The translations under genes were made by a program, and so were the position numbers. Positions 17,551 to 27,619 of a stretch of DNA of 64,000 nucleotides are shown here, piece after piece. The stretch spans positions 372,001 to 436,000 of the forward strand of contig JBAZUK010000001.1 in NCBI GenBank assembly GCA_041661445.1. Reading direction: 5' to 3'. This DNA comes from JBAZUK01 sp041661445. Its GTDB lineage: Bacteria > Chlamydiota > Chlamydiia > Chlamydiales > SM23-39. A model generated the notes under the pieces. That model had not been told where the DNA came from, made no database searches, and saw only the letters and a list, made by a program, of their open reading frames with translations. Within the stretch, counting starts at the first letter, position 1. Each line of letters opens with the position of its first letter.

Positions 17551-18192
17551 ATGACATTACAATTAAGACAGAAAAAGATTTATAAAACCAAACTTGCCTT
17601 AGCACAGGTTTTTATTGAAAAGATGAAGACTGAAAAATTTGATGCAATATCAATAAAAGATATTTGTGCTCAAGCTGAGATTTGTGAAGCTACCTTTTTT
17701 AATTATTTTCCTCAAAAAACAGATGTCATTGCTTATTTGTTAAAGGTTAAGCTATTTAAAATCTATTGGACAATAAGTAATCTTCAGAGGAACCTTCACT
17801 TTACAAAAATCATTGAAAAGGTGTTTGAACTTTTTGCAAATGAAATTTATCATCCTTATATTTTCCGAGAAGTAATTTTAATTATTGGGACTATTCATAA
17901 ACAGATAAATACAATTGCAATTTCACCTGAAGAGCTGCAGTATATTTATCCCGAATGTCCGGATATAGAAAACGTACATATAACTTCTTTGCCGGAATTT
18001 TTTGAAGGAAAGATTGTTTTAGCCATCAAGCAAAATCTTATATCGAAAGATATCTGCGCAAAAACACTTGTGCAATTTTTAATGACCATATTAAAAGGGG
18101 TTCCGCTATCTATTCCTAATTCGGAATTTAATAATATAGCAGAAATTTATCAGAAACATCTTTCGCTTTTATGGAAAATTTTTCAACTATGA
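17551..18192 (+). CDS. TetR-family repressor of the efflux operon
   Basis: 213 residues. The N-terminal 60 hold a TetR helix-turn-helix (KTKLALAQVFIEKMKTEKFD, then ISIKDICAQAEICEATFFNYFPQK) with the classic FFNYF/YFP motif; the rest is a helical ligand and dimer domain. The gene starts the operon TetR-TolC-MFP-RND, 7 bases before the TolC-like gene, so it probably represses its own operon and releases it when a pump substrate binds. No clear operator palindrome was found in 17337-17550. Confidence 0.88.
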   Translation: MTLQLRQKKIYKTKLALAQVFIEKMKTEKFDAISIKDICAQAEICEATFFNYFPQKTDVIAYLLKVKLFKIYWTISNLQRNLHFTKIIEKVFELFANEIYHPYIFREVILIIGTIHKQINTIAISPEELQYIYPECPDIENVHITSLPEFFEGKIVLAIKQNLISKDICAKTLVQFLMTILKGVPLSIPNSEFNNIAEIYQKHLSLLWKIFQL

Positions 18193-18199
18193 GTATTTT

Positions 18200-19486
18200 A
18201 TGAAATATATTTTATTTGCTTCTTTTTTTATTATTTATAGTGTTTTTGGCGAAACACTGTCACTTGATCTGCATGAGACTATTTCCAGAGCAATCAAGGA
18301 GAGTGAAGATTATAAAATTCAAGAAAATGAAATCATAAAATCTGATTATAAAACAAAAGAAATTAGCTCAATATTGTATCCACAGATAACAGGTGAAGTG
18401 ACTTATATAGATAATTTGAGAGTTCCTGATCTTCCTACAACAAGATTTATGAAAGACTTTAATTTAGATGGTGGAATCAACGTAAATCAAATCATTACAA
18501 CTTTTGGCAGAATCTCTTCTTCTATCTCGGCAATGAAAAAAATGAATAGCATGAACAAATATCGAAAAGATAGCATTAAAGATGAAGTGATTTTCAACGC
18601 CAAACTATTATATTTCAATGCATATTTTGCCAAACAGGTCTTGAAAATTACGCAGGAGTCTTATGAAAATACCCGTAAAAATAAAGAAATACTGGAAAAT
18701 AGGACTGAAATGGGAAGAATATCTAAAAGGGATAATATTAAAATATCAGCTGATATGGCTGCCAGAATTCCTATGATCGCCAATGCTGAATCAACATATG
18801 TTACAGCTTTAGACTCATTAAGAAAATCTATAGGGGCCGATGCTGATTGTGAAATTGAGCTTAGAGAAGGGTACCGGAAAAATTATGACAACTTTAATTT
18901 GTCAACAGCTCTTGCAAGCTTGGGACATAACCAGCCGATTTTAAAATCCCTGCAACAATCCATCAGAGCCCAAGAAGATCTTATCAGAAGCAAAAGAGCT
19001 GAATATTTTCCTACCTTATCAGCTTTTTTCCGCTATAACTATAAAGGATCAAGCGAGGATTATTTTATCGGAAACAATACTTTGTTCAACTATACCTCTG
19101 TCGGTATTAACCTGCAAATTCCGCTTTTTTATGGTTTCAGAACAAACTCGAAAATAAAACAAAGTGTTGCTGACAAAGACAATGCAATTTTGACTTATCA
19201 GAAAACCAAGAAAAACCTAGAGCTTGAGCTTGATAAAGCCATTACCGAATATAATGAACTTATAAAAACGCTTCCAGCCAACCAAGAGGCAATTGACTTA
19301 GCGGAAGAGTCTTTTAAACTAAGTCAAAATTTATTTTCATCGGGTCAGCTTTCTGTAACAGATTTAAATGATGCCGAGATGATGCTTACCACTCAGAAAT
19401 TAAAAAAAGAAACTAATCTATTTAAACTGCAGGTTGCATTAGCAAAAATAGAACGCTTGGCCTGCATAGGAAATTTCAATGAGTAA
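18200..19486 (+). CDS. TolC-family outer-membrane efflux protein
   Basis: 428 residues with a signal peptide (MKYILFASFFIIYSVFGE) and the two repeated halves of the outer-membrane efflux family: long coiled helices separated by beta strands (LDLHETISRAIKESEDYKIQ; LSTALASLGHNQPILKSLQQ) and the second-half hallmark YTSVGINLQIPLFYGFRTNSK. It provides the trans-envelope channel for the RND pump encoded two genes downstream and overlaps the adaptor gene by 8 bases. Length is normal for the family. Confidence 0.92.
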   Translation: MKYILFASFFIIYSVFGETLSLDLHETISRAIKESEDYKIQENEIIKSDYKTKEISSILYPQITGEVTYIDNLRVPDLPTTRFMKDFNLDGGINVNQIITTFGRISSSISAMKKMNSMNKYRKDSIKDEVIFNAKLLYFNAYFAKQVLKITQESYENTRKNKEILENRTEMGRISKRDNIKISADMAARIPMIANAESTYVTALDSLRKSIGADADCEIELREGYRKNYDNFNLSTALASLGHNQPILKSLQQSIRAQEDLIRSKRAEYFPTLSAFFRYNYKGSSEDYFIGNNTLFNYTSVGINLQIPLFYGFRTNSKIKQSVADKDNAILTYQKTKKNLELELDKAITEYNELIKTLPANQEAIDLAEESFKLSQNLFSSGQLSVTDLNDAEMMLTTQKLKKETNLFKLQVALAKIERLACIGNFNE

Positions 19487-20141
19487 AAAATCATTTATAT
19501 ACTATTTTGTCACTGTTTTGATTTTTGTTAGTTTAGTAATGCTTAAACAAAACTCGATTACAGAAAAAAATAAAAAAGAAGCTGTCAGCTATTATTCATC
19601 CTGGAAAACCGATGGAAAACCGGTAATGGTTCAGGAAGTTAAAAAAAATGATATGGAAAACAGCCTCAAAATGACTCTTGTTTCCGAGTCTGAAAATATC
19701 TATACCGGATACGTTCCAAAAGCTTTTTTGAAAAATATATCTGTGCAGAGCCCTGTGGTTATTCATATCAAAGATAAAAAAATTCCCTGCAGAATTTTAG
19801 AAATAGGTCTTATTATGCAATTAGATACAGGAATGTATCCCGTTAAAATCTTTTGTCCGAAAAAATTATCTGAAAAAAACAATAAATATCTAGCTGAAGT
19901 TTTTGTTTCTAGCTTAAAAAGTGTTGTTATCTTGCCTCATGGCTCGATCAACATGGAAAATAATAATTCCTTTGTCTGGATGATTAAAGATGGAAAGGCG
20001 CATAAACAATTCATCACTTTAGAGGAAAGAAACAATAAAGGTGTTGTGGCAAAAGGGATCGAAGAAAAAAATCTTATAATAATTCAAGGTTCTGCCGCCA
20101 TTAAAGAGAGTGATGCTGTAAAATTAAACTATGGAAATTAA
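19479..20141 (+). CDS. Short RND membrane-fusion (adaptor) protein
   Basis: 220 residues, compared with about 350-400 for normal RND adaptors. There is an N-terminal signal anchor (FIYYFVTVLIFVSLVMLKQ) and then sequence that matches only the beta-barrel and membrane-proximal part (YTGYVPKAFLKNISVQSPVVIHI, VVILPHGSINMENNNSFVWMI, then VVAKGIEEKNLIIIQG). The lipoyl and alpha-hairpin domains that normally contact TolC are missing. The frame is intact, co-directional and overlaps its neighbours, so this looks like a real minimal adaptor rather than a sequencing artefact. It should link the pump at 20144 to the TolC-like channel at 18200. Confidence 0.8.
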   Translation: MSKKSFIYYFVTVLIFVSLVMLKQNSITEKNKKEAVSYYSSWKTDGKPVMVQEVKKNDMENSLKMTLVSESENIYTGYVPKAFLKNISVQSPVVIHIKDKKIPCRILEIGLIMQLDTGMYPVKIFCPKKLSEKNNKYLAEVFVSSLKSVVILPHGSINMENNNSFVWMIKDGKAHKQFITLEERNNKGVVAKGIEEKNLIIIQGSAAIKESDAVKLNYGN

Positions 20142-20143
20142 CT

Positions 20144-23100
20144 ATGATTGAATTTTTTATTAAACGTCCAGTAACAACTGTAATGTTTATTTTAGTTTTT
20201 GTAGTGCTTGGAATTTTTTCTTTTTTTAATTTAAAAATTGAGAAACAGCCTAAAATTGATTTTCCGATCGCAACTATTTCAGTGGTTTATCCGGGCGCAA
20301 CTCCTATCGAAATTGAAACTTCTATAACAAACAAAATTGAAAATGCTGTTTCAGAACTTTCTGAAGTTAAAAAGATCAGAAGCTATTCATATGATAATTT
20401 CGGATATGTTTTTGTCGAATTTTTGCTTACATCGAATATCAATAATAAGGTAATGGAATTAAAAGATAAGGTTGACGCTCTTCTCAATTCATTGCCGGAA
20501 GGAATGAAAAAACCTGTTGTTGCTAAATTTGATCCTTTTACCGAATCAGTAGTAAACCTTGTTATTTCCAGCGATACTTTGTCTAAGAAAGATCTTTATG
20601 ATTTAGCTGATACAACCTTAAAAGATCAAATTCTTTCAATCAAAGGTGTTGCCAACATAGAAATTTTTGGCGGTGAGCAAAGACAGATCAATGTTTCTTT
20701 AGATCCGATGCTTATGAGGCAGCATTATGTTGCCTTCGAAGATGTTCTTTCCATTATGAAAATGAAAAATAAAAACATTCCGGGCGGATCTTTAGAAAAT
20801 GGCGATAAGTCCTTTAATCTGCGTTTTATAGGCGAATATGAAAACGTTGAGGACATTGAAAATACATTTATTACCACACGAAATGGCGATAGTATTCAAT
20901 TAAAAGAGATAGCGACAATAGAAGACGGTATAAAAAAAGTTGATAAAATTGCAAGATTTAATGGAAAAAATGTTATTGGCATTTCAGTAAAAAAGGCATC
21001 TGATAGTAATGCCGTTGATATTTCTAAACAGATCCACAATAATTTTTCTAAGCTTCAAACTTCTCTTCCCAAAGATGTTAAATTAGAGTTAGCAAGCGAC
21101 TCAACAAAAGTGATTGTATCTGAAAATAATAATACAATAGTAACTATTATCGAAGGAATGCTGCTTACTGTTGCTATTCTTTATTTGTTTACCGGCAGCA
21201 TCCGTCTGACATTTATTTCTTCAATTACGATTCCGATTTCACTAGTTTCGTCATTTTTTCTAATGGATCTTTCAAAGTTCTCGATTAATTTTTTAACTCT
21301 TTTAGCTATTGCCACTTCTATTGGAACACTAGTTGCCAATACAATAGTAATCATTGAAAATTTTTGGAAACATCTTGCAGCAGGCGAGCAGCCTTTTGAA
21401 GCTGCTGTTAAGGGAACCAAAGAGGTGAGTATAGCAATTTTAGCTTCAACAGGAACCAATCTTGTTGTGTTTGCACCTATAGCTTTTATGGGGGGGATCG
21501 TCGGGATGTTCATGATCTCATTCGGGCTTACTGTAATTTATGTTACGATTTTTTCTCTTATAGTTTCTTTTGCTTTAACTCCAATGTTATGCTATACCAT
21601 TTTAAAAAATCATAAACACTCTTCGAACAAGCTTACCCGCAGTGTCGATCTTTGTATCGACTTTTGTATCCGGAAATATCGAACATTATTCGATCACACA
21701 TTTCGTTTTCCAAAAACTGTCTGCATTCTAATTATTTTTGCAGTCATTTCTATTAAATTCATTACACCATATATCTCCAGCAGTTTTATGCCGTCCTCCG
21801 ATCGGAATATAATAATGATAGATATAGATCTGCCGCAGGGTTCTTTGATCGAAAAAACACTCAAAACAACTGAGGTTATTGAAAAAAGAATTGCAAGCAT
21901 CCCTGAAGTAGTGTCATATTTTTCATCTATTGGAAAATCAGGTGTTGAAAGATCTTCTATTGTTGTGAATCTTCTGCCTGCTGAAAAAAGAAAAAAAAGC
22001 GATGTTCAGATAATAGAAGAGCTTGTGCCTTTCTTTTCAGAATTTTTAGATGCTGAAGTTTTAGTTAGCAGGGGTGACAGAAAAGGATTTGATGCTGGAG
22101 ATATAACGATAAATATCAAAGGGTCGGATTACGAGAAGATGGTTGATTTAATGCAAAAAGTAAAGGAAAAAATGATTGATTCCAATTATTTTCGGTTAGT
22201 TTCTTCCACCTATAAAACTCCCAAAAATGAAGTGAAATTTGTTCCTGATCAAAAACAGCTTATGACTTACGGTTTAAAAGAAATGCAAATTGGAGGATTG
22301 ATCCGTTCAGCAATTTATGGAGATAGTTCCAACATTTTTAAACAAAATGGAAAAGAATACGATATATTAATCAAATTGGATGAAAAATACTCTAAAGAAT
22401 ATAATGACATGCAATATGTTGATGTTATTTCTAGAAAAGGTCTCCTTCCGATTTTAACAGTCGGAGTACTCAAAGAACAAAAATCTATTCCAATACTGGA
22501 ACATGAAAATAAAAAAAGGGTACTTAAATTAAATGGTTTTTTAGCAAAATCTAATTCAGGTCATGTAACAAGAGTTCTTCAGAAAGCTTTTTCGGAAATC
22601 GAGTCAGATGGTGATTTGAAATATGAATTTTCCGGTATGGCCGAAAGTCAAAAAGAATCCGGAAAAGAAATTGGCAAAGCTTTTATTTTAGCTGTAATTT
22701 TAACTTATATGCTGCTTGCAGCCATTATGAACTCTTTCATTTATCCGATCTCAATCATTCTTTCGATCGTTACTTCATTCATCGGTGTTTACTATACTCT
22801 GTTTTTTTTAGAAGAATCAATTAATTTATCTTCTATGTTAGGTATGGTAATGCTAGTCGGTCTTGTAGTTAACAATTCCATTCTTCTTTTAGACGACGCT
22901 ATTCAAAAGATAAATCAGAATATTCCTTTAAAAGAAGCTATCTGGTCGGCAGCTTCATCAAGATTTAGAGTGATCTTGATGACCTCTTTGGCTATTGTTT
23001 TGGGCGTTCTTCCTCAAGTATGGGATATCATGCCTTTTAAATCTTCAATGGGGGCGGTGATGCTGGGCGGAATAATTGGCTCGTTAATTTTCTGTTTTAT

Positions 23101-23161
23101 TTTTACACCGATTGCTTTTTATTACATTGAGAAATTGCGGATAAAATTTTCTAAAAAGTAG
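20144..23161 (+). CDS. RND-family multidrug efflux pump
   Basis: 1005 residues, typical of AcrB/MexB-like and MdtBC-like pumps. It opens with the family start MIEFFIKRPVTTVMFILVFV, has twelve membrane helices in two halves, large periplasmic loops after helix 1 and helix 7, and the helix-4 region (FLTLLAIATSIGTLVANTIVIIENFWK). The expected paired Asp residues of the proton relay in helix 4 are not obvious: the usual GLxVDDAIVVVEN reads SIGTLVANTIVIIEN, so the aspartates are replaced. In the second half GLVVNNSILLLDDA is normal. The pump is the last gene of the operon. Substrate unknown. Confidence 0.92.
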   Translation: MIEFFIKRPVTTVMFILVFVVLGIFSFFNLKIEKQPKIDFPIATISVVYPGATPIEIETSITNKIENAVSELSEVKKIRSYSYDNFGYVFVEFLLTSNINNKVMELKDKVDALLNSLPEGMKKPVVAKFDPFTESVVNLVISSDTLSKKDLYDLADTTLKDQILSIKGVANIEIFGGEQRQINVSLDPMLMRQHYVAFEDVLSIMKMKNKNIPGGSLENGDKSFNLRFIGEYENVEDIENTFITTRNGDSIQLKEIATIEDGIKKVDKIARFNGKNVIGISVKKASDSNAVDISKQIHNNFSKLQTSLPKDVKLELASDSTKVIVSENNNTIVTIIEGMLLTVAILYLFTGSIRLTFISSITIPISLVSSFFLMDLSKFSINFLTLLAIATSIGTLVANTIVIIENFWKHLAAGEQPFEAAVKGTKEVSIAILASTGTNLVVFAPIAFMGGIVGMFMISFGLTVIYVTIFSLIVSFALTPMLCYTILKNHKHSSNKLTRSVDLCIDFCIRKYRTLFDHTFRFPKTVCILIIFAVISIKFITPYISSSFMPSSDRNIIMIDIDLPQGSLIEKTLKTTEVIEKRIASIPEVVSYFSSIGKSGVERSSIVVNLLPAEKRKKSDVQIIEELVPFFSEFLDAEVLVSRGDRKGFDAGDITINIKGSDYEKMVDLMQKVKEKMIDSNYFRLVSSTYKTPKNEVKFVPDQKQLMTYGLKEMQIGGLIRSAIYGDSSNIFKQNGKEYDILIKLDEKYSKEYNDMQYVDVISRKGLLPILTVGVLKEQKSIPILEHENKKRVLKLNGFLAKSNSGHVTRVLQKAFSEIESDGDLKYEFSGMAESQKESGKEIGKAFILAVILTYMLLAAIMNSFIYPISIILSIVTSFIGVYYTLFFLEESINLSSMLGMVMLVGLVVNNSILLLDDAIQKINQNIPLKEAIWSAASSRFRVILMTSLAIVLGVLPQVWDIMPFKSSMGAVMLGGIIGSLIFCFIFTPIAFYYIEKLRIKFSKK

Positions 23162-23649
23162 ATGGCTGGACGGGATATGTTTTTAGGTCTTTTTGTTTGA
23201 ATATTGCATGTCAGGACCTCAAAAAAAATCGAAAATATCAAAATAAACATATCTAAGTAAAATTTTTTACATACAATAAAATAAAATTGTTTTTATATTT
23301 ATTTAAATAATTATTTATGTTTTGCAACATATTAATTTATAGTAATAAAGATCAAATTATCTTCAACAAAAGCTTAAAAAAATGTATACTTTTATCTAAA
23401 GAATAGACCTTATTATTGGTTTAAAACTTTAAAAAACAATGGAAATTCTTATATTTTTTGTTTATAAAACAGGAAAGTCATCATAAGTTTAGAGAATAGA
23501 AAAAATATGACAAGATGGGTTTTCCCAAGTGTTTTAAGATGATGAATTTTAAAAATCCATAATGGTTTTAGAAATTCAAAGAATAATAAAATAAGTTCTG
23601 CTAAGAGACAATATATGTCCAAGAGTTCAACAAAAGAATCAAAAAAAGT
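23162..23649. other. 488-base non-coding gap
   Basis: A+T-rich spacer between the RND operon and the DMT transporter. AGGTC near 23187 and GACCT near 23215 could form a weak stem closing the efflux transcript, but the loop is long. Just before the transporter, a 12-codon frame (ATG near 23613, stop TGA) ends exactly across the GTG at 23650 and could be a leader peptide; nothing confirms it. No longer gene or RNA recognised. Confidence 0.35.
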
Positions 23650-24612
23650 GTGAATAAAATGTTTAAGGGAATTGTTTTTGCGATTGCCGCCTGTTTTATA
23701 TGGGGACTGATCTATGTCGTTCCTCAATTCATGAATGGCTTTACCTCTATAGAGGTAGTGCTCGGAAGATATTCGATGTATGGTCTTATCTCATCTTTAA
23801 TTTTTTTAAAATCGAAAATCAAGGGAACCTGCAGCTATCCCAGAGCTATCTGGATAAAGGCTCTGTTCTTTTCACTAATCATAACGATCGGCTATTATAC
23901 CTTTGTAGTTCTTTCACTGCGTTTCTCAAGTCCTGCCATTTGTACGCTTGTCTTAGGCATAAGTCCAATTGCAATCGCATTTTACGGTAATTGGAAGCAA
24001 AAAGAGACATCTTTTAAAAGCTTGATTATTCCATCTTTTCTTATTTTGATAGGACTTTTGATTATAAATAGCGAATACTTTGAAAAAAGCGACTCTCTTT
24101 ATTCATATATTTTAGGAATAGTTTGCTGTATTTTGGCATTAATAGCATGGAGCTGGTATGTCGTTGCCAATTCTCGATTTTTAAAACAGCACCCCGAGAT
24201 ACGCTCAAGCGATTGGTCAACTCTTGTTGGACTCTCAACATTATTCTGGGTGTTTGTCTTTATAATATTTTTAACTATGTTTTTTAAAAATCAGTTCCAT
24301 TTCAACAAATTTTTTGTTCCAGGTCCCGATCTTACTCATTTTCTTATTGGAAGTATTCTTTTGGGCCTTCTCTGTTCCTGGGTGGGAGCTTATTTATGGA
24401 ATAAAGCAAGCTTGCTTTTGCCTGTATCGTTAGCAGGACAACTTACAATTTTTGAAACTATATTCGGTATTTTATTTGTCTATATAATCGAACGACATAG
24501 ACCTCCTATTGTAGAAAGCTTAGGCGTGATAGTCCTGATAGCAGCCATCGTTTATGGAGTAAGAGGGTTTTATAAAAACAAAACTTTTGATAATCAATTG
24601 ACACCAGATTAA
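23650..24612 (+). CDS. DMT-superfamily (EamA) transporter
   Basis: About 320 residues with ten hydrophobic helices in two EamA halves (FAIAACFIWGLIYVVPQFMNG; YILGIVCCILALIAWSWYVV). The start is either GTG at 23650 or ATG at 23659; I kept the longer form. The sequence SLRFSSPAICTLVLGISPIAIAFYG is characteristic of permeases exporting amino acids, nucleobases or drugs; in chlamydiae related carriers take up S-adenosylmethionine or other host metabolites. No specificity motif. It converges with the sulfatase-like gene. Confidence 0.85.
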   Translation: MNKMFKGIVFAIAACFIWGLIYVVPQFMNGFTSIEVVLGRYSMYGLISSLIFLKSKIKGTCSYPRAIWIKALFFSLIITIGYYTFVVLSLRFSSPAICTLVLGISPIAIAFYGNWKQKETSFKSLIIPSFLILIGLLIINSEYFEKSDSLYSYILGIVCCILALIAWSWYVVANSRFLKQHPEIRSSDWSTLVGLSTLFWVFVFIIFLTMFFKNQFHFNKFFVPGPDLTHFLIGSILLGLLCSWVGAYLWNKASLLLPVSLAGQLTIFETIFGILFVYIIERHRPPIVESLGVIVLIAAIVYGVRGFYKNKTFDNQLTPD

Positions 24613-24645
24613 TTTAGAATTACTGAATTTTTTTTTGTTTTTCAG

Positions 24646-26202
24646 TTAATTCATATGATCTTTTCCTTCATTTAAATTATCCAGCCAGCTTTTAAGCTGG
24701 GTTTCGTTTGATACATTATTATCGAATATATCTAAGACTAAATTGTGAAGAACAATAGCATTGAAGGGTTTATCATAAGAAATTGTCTGTTTTTGATAAG
24801 GCATCTTAATCAAAAGCGGAACTAAGGAATTTTTTCTCTCAGCTGCATTTTTTTTATCATTTTCAGATATAGATATGAGCTCGGGAAATGAATTCCAAAG
24901 ACTTGGCCTGAACCAGTGATCGGATGTTAAGATTAAAGTTGAACTGTCCCACATGTCGGATTCTATCAAAATATTTTGGATATTTTCTATGGTTTTATCA
25001 ACGAGCATTAATTGATCGGAATAAGAATTAAGTGTGGTAGATATTTTCTTAGTGTTTCTATCAAAGATGATAGGGGGATGAGGAATGGAAAAATGAAGAA
25101 AACAAAAATTGATTTTAGGATCTGTTAACACCTCTTTGGCCGATGCAGATATTTCTTTAAAAAGAATAGATCCCTTTTTCAGCACGATTTTATTTATATG
25201 CTCCTGAAGTTTGGGAATTTTTTGAAAACTTAATTTATTGATGGGTCTTAAAAGATAAAACAGATTTAAGTCTGTATATATTTGTCTGATGGCTTTAAAA
25301 ACCATTTTTTTATCAGAATAATATTCCGTCCTGACGATATGTTTTTCAAAAACCCTATCATAGGGTAAGAACCAGCCAACAACTGAAGAGTTTATTTTTT
25401 TTGAATTTAGCTTAGAAAAAATCGATGCTTCTTCGCCCCAGAGAACTGATGGTTTATTGTAAAATTCCAATTTTATTTTATTGTGTCCTGTGATCTTAAA
25501 ATTCTTTGTAACATATCCATTTATATATGAAGATAATGACAAAGGAGTATTTTCTGCGATTTGATGAACTGCAGAAGCGGAAAAATAGTTTTCCTTGAAT
25601 TTATCGATTGTTGGCAAATAGATATTTTTATCTCTTTTTTCAAAAGTCAGATATTGATCCCATTCATCGAATATAATCCAAATCACTTTCGGTCTGTTAT
25701 TTTCAAAAACAGTTTTAGTGCTTTTTGAAGAATAAAAAATACCTGTTGAAATTTTTGATAGAATCAAACATGAAAAAGGAAAAAAAATAACGAAAAAAAT
25801 AGCTACTGTTTTAATTGCTCTTTTTAGATTGACAAAAGATAAGGCAATTAAGGTTGCTATTAATGCTATTATTGAAAAAGTCAGGGTTAAATAAATCCAG
25901 GCGGGCATCTCGGAAGAGATAATTTTTATTAAAGCCCTAAAGAAGAGGGCAAAAGATAAAAAAAAAATAAAGTATGTGGCAAACCTAAAAAATTTATTTT
26001 TTGAAGCAAGGGTTTTTTGGATCAGGAAATAATAAAAAAACGAGCTGATCAATATTGTGGCAAAAATGGTGTAAATAAAAATTTTAAGTTTATCGGTATG
26101 CAAAGAAGAATTGTAATTGGCAAGAGTGTTAAGCCAAGGACCGCAAATAATTACTATAGATAGGGACAATGAAGCTATAAAATTCTGAAACTTATTCTTC
26201 AC
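24646..26202 (-). CDS. Membrane-bound sulfatase/phosphotransferase-like protein
   Basis: 518 residues: about five N-terminal membrane helices (to about residue 155), then an alkaline-phosphatase superfamily domain. Metal-ligand sites are recognisable: VIWIIFDEWDQ (first Asp), a Thr in AENTPLSLSSYINGY in the place of the catalytic nucleophile, HFSIPHPPIIF, and LILTSDHWFRP (Asp-His). A Thr nucleophile and membrane anchor fit phosphoethanolamine- or phosphoglycerol-transferases more than true Cys/Ser sulfatases. It is the last of three minus-strand genes after a methyltransferase (11-base overlap) and a small DPGTG protein, suggesting modification of a surface glycan or lipid. Confidence 0.78.
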   Translation of the reverse strand: MKNKFQNFIASLSLSIVIICGPWLNTLANYNSSLHTDKLKIFIYTIFATILISSFFYYFLIQKTLASKNKFFRFATYFIFFLSFALFFRALIKIISSEMPAWIYLTLTFSIIALIATLIALSFVNLKRAIKTVAIFFVIFFPFSCLILSKISTGIFYSSKSTKTVFENNRPKVIWIIFDEWDQYLTFEKRDKNIYLPTIDKFKENYFSASAVHQIAENTPLSLSSYINGYVTKNFKITGHNKIKLEFYNKPSVLWGEEASIFSKLNSKKINSSVVGWFLPYDRVFEKHIVRTEYYSDKKMVFKAIRQIYTDLNLFYLLRPINKLSFQKIPKLQEHINKIVLKKGSILFKEISASAKEVLTDPKINFCFLHFSIPHPPIIFDRNTKKISTTLNSYSDQLMLVDKTIENIQNILIESDMWDSSTLILTSDHWFRPSLWNSFPELISISENDKKNAAERKNSLVPLLIKMPYQKQTISYDKPFNAIVLHNLVLDIFDNNVSNETQLKSWLDNLNEGKDHMN

Positions 26203-27619
26203 TTTTTTTTCTCATGAAAAAAATTGATCTTGATGCATTAATTTTTTGCTCTTTTATTATATTAAAAAAAACTTCAAAAGTTTTTTTAAAGTTATTAATG
26301 CTAATATCCTGATGAAGATTTTCTCTTCCTCTGACTATTTTTTTGAACATCGGGTCTTGTGGGTCAATATACTCGATAATAAGACCATCTTTTGTTAGAA
26401 GATTTGCAATGGAGGCAATTTCTAAAAGAGGGATCCTGTCTGTTACCTGAAGATGATGGATCAAAGCTAACATAAATACTAAATCTGAATAATTTTCAGC
26501 TCTTTTGAGAAAAGATTGATATTCGGAATTTTTCCATCCAAGAAACGGGGTTGGTTTTGAGATGCTGACAACAAGCGGTAATATATTCAAATTCTCGTTT
26601 TTAGCAAGGTTATAAAGCTTATCGATAACGATAGGGTCATTATCTATCGAGATTACTTTTGAACCGTGTTTGGCGGCAATTAAACTGAAATGACCGGTGT
26701 TGCATCCGATATCTAAGACTTTTTTTGGTTTAAGAGATATTAAAACATCTGAAATAAAGGATTCTTTTATTAGGAAATCTTCTTTATCATAATGCTTTTG
26801 CGTATCCATGTATTTCGACCAAGATGAAGAAGCAGTTGTTTTAGGCTTTAAAGACATCAATCTTTTCTTAGTTTTTTTAATAAGCCTTAGCAAAATGAAT
26901 TTTGAAAGATTGGGGTTTATGAGTCTCTTTGATTTATAATGCTGCGGCTTGGTGAATCTTGATAAAAATAGAGGTAGTCTAATAAGAGAATAGGCTATCG
27001 GACGAAAAAAACCTGTATGAGGTAAACAATCATCTATTTCTAATCCGTCGGGATTGCTTAAAAAAGTTTTATGAACTGGAATTTTTGCAAATTTGTAAAC
27101 ATACAAAGGAAGCAGATAAGTTTTTACAAATTGGGAATATGCTAGCCATATCGGGTCTTGAGGATCTCTTTTTTCAAATGATAAAAGATCAACAAAAACA
27201 GGTTTAGCATTTTCAAATATAGTGTTATAAGGAGTTGCATCTTTTAACCCTAAATTATCATCGATAATCTTTTCAAAAAGCAGCAAAGTCAAAGCTGCGC
27301 TATCAAAAAGCATGCTCGAAGACCATTCATATGGATAGTTGACAAAGTCGATAATTTTGTGTTCTAGAATAATATCCGATTTGATTTTCTCAAAAATTTT
27401 TAAAAACGTCTCATCTTTTAAAAGAAGATCCAGGTCATTTTTTTGCATTTTTTTGAAATTCGATATATATCCCTGGGAAATAAGCTCAGTTAAGCTTCTG
27501 CAAGAGATGGTCTGTTCAAACTCATTTTGATAGGAAGGATTAATAAATCTGAATATTTTATTTTTGTGTTTAAATAAACTGCCGGCCGGATCTCTAAAAG
27601 ACACGAATTCATCATTCAT
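26192..27619 (-). CDS. Two-domain SAM-dependent methyltransferase
   Basis: 475 residues. The C-terminal part is a Rossmann class I methyltransferase with motif I VLDIGCNTGHF (301-311) and acidic VISIDNDP after beta 2. The N-terminal 250 residues are a separate domain (FRDPAGSLFKHKNKIFRFIN, and LGLKDATPYNTIFENAKPVF, then VDLLSFE), as in NoeA-like nodulation methyltransferases; it recalls a kinase-like fold. Overlap with both neighbours indicates one transcript with the DPGTG small protein and the sulfatase-like gene. Likely modifies an envelope saccharide; the acceptor is unknown. Confidence 0.8.
   Translation of the reverse strand: MNDEFVSFRDPAGSLFKHKNKIFRFINPSYQNEFEQTISCRSLTELISQGYISNFKKMQKNDLDLLLKDETFLKIFEKIKSDIILEHKIIDFVNYPYEWSSSMLFDSAALTLLLFEKIIDDNLGLKDATPYNTIFENAKPVFVDLLSFEKRDPQDPIWLAYSQFVKTYLLPLYVYKFAKIPVHKTFLSNPDGLEIDDCLPHTGFFRPIAYSLIRLPLFLSRFTKPQHYKSKRLINPNLSKFILLRLIKKTKKRLMSLKPKTTASSSWSKYMDTQKHYDKEDFLIKESFISDVLISLKPKKVLDIGCNTGHFSLIAAKHGSKVISIDNDPIVIDKLYNLAKNENLNILPLVVSISKPTPFLGWKNSEYQSFLKRAENYSDLVFMLALIHHLQVTDRIPLLEIASIANLLTKDGLIIEYIDPQDPMFKKIVRGRENLHQDISINNFKKTFEVFFNIIKEQKINASRSIFFMRKKSEE

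Noticed and set aside
23449..23727. 92-codon minus-strand frame before the DMT transporter
   Set aside because: It runs into the transporter gene and has low-complexity Phe/Leu composition typical of chance frames in A+T-rich sequence.
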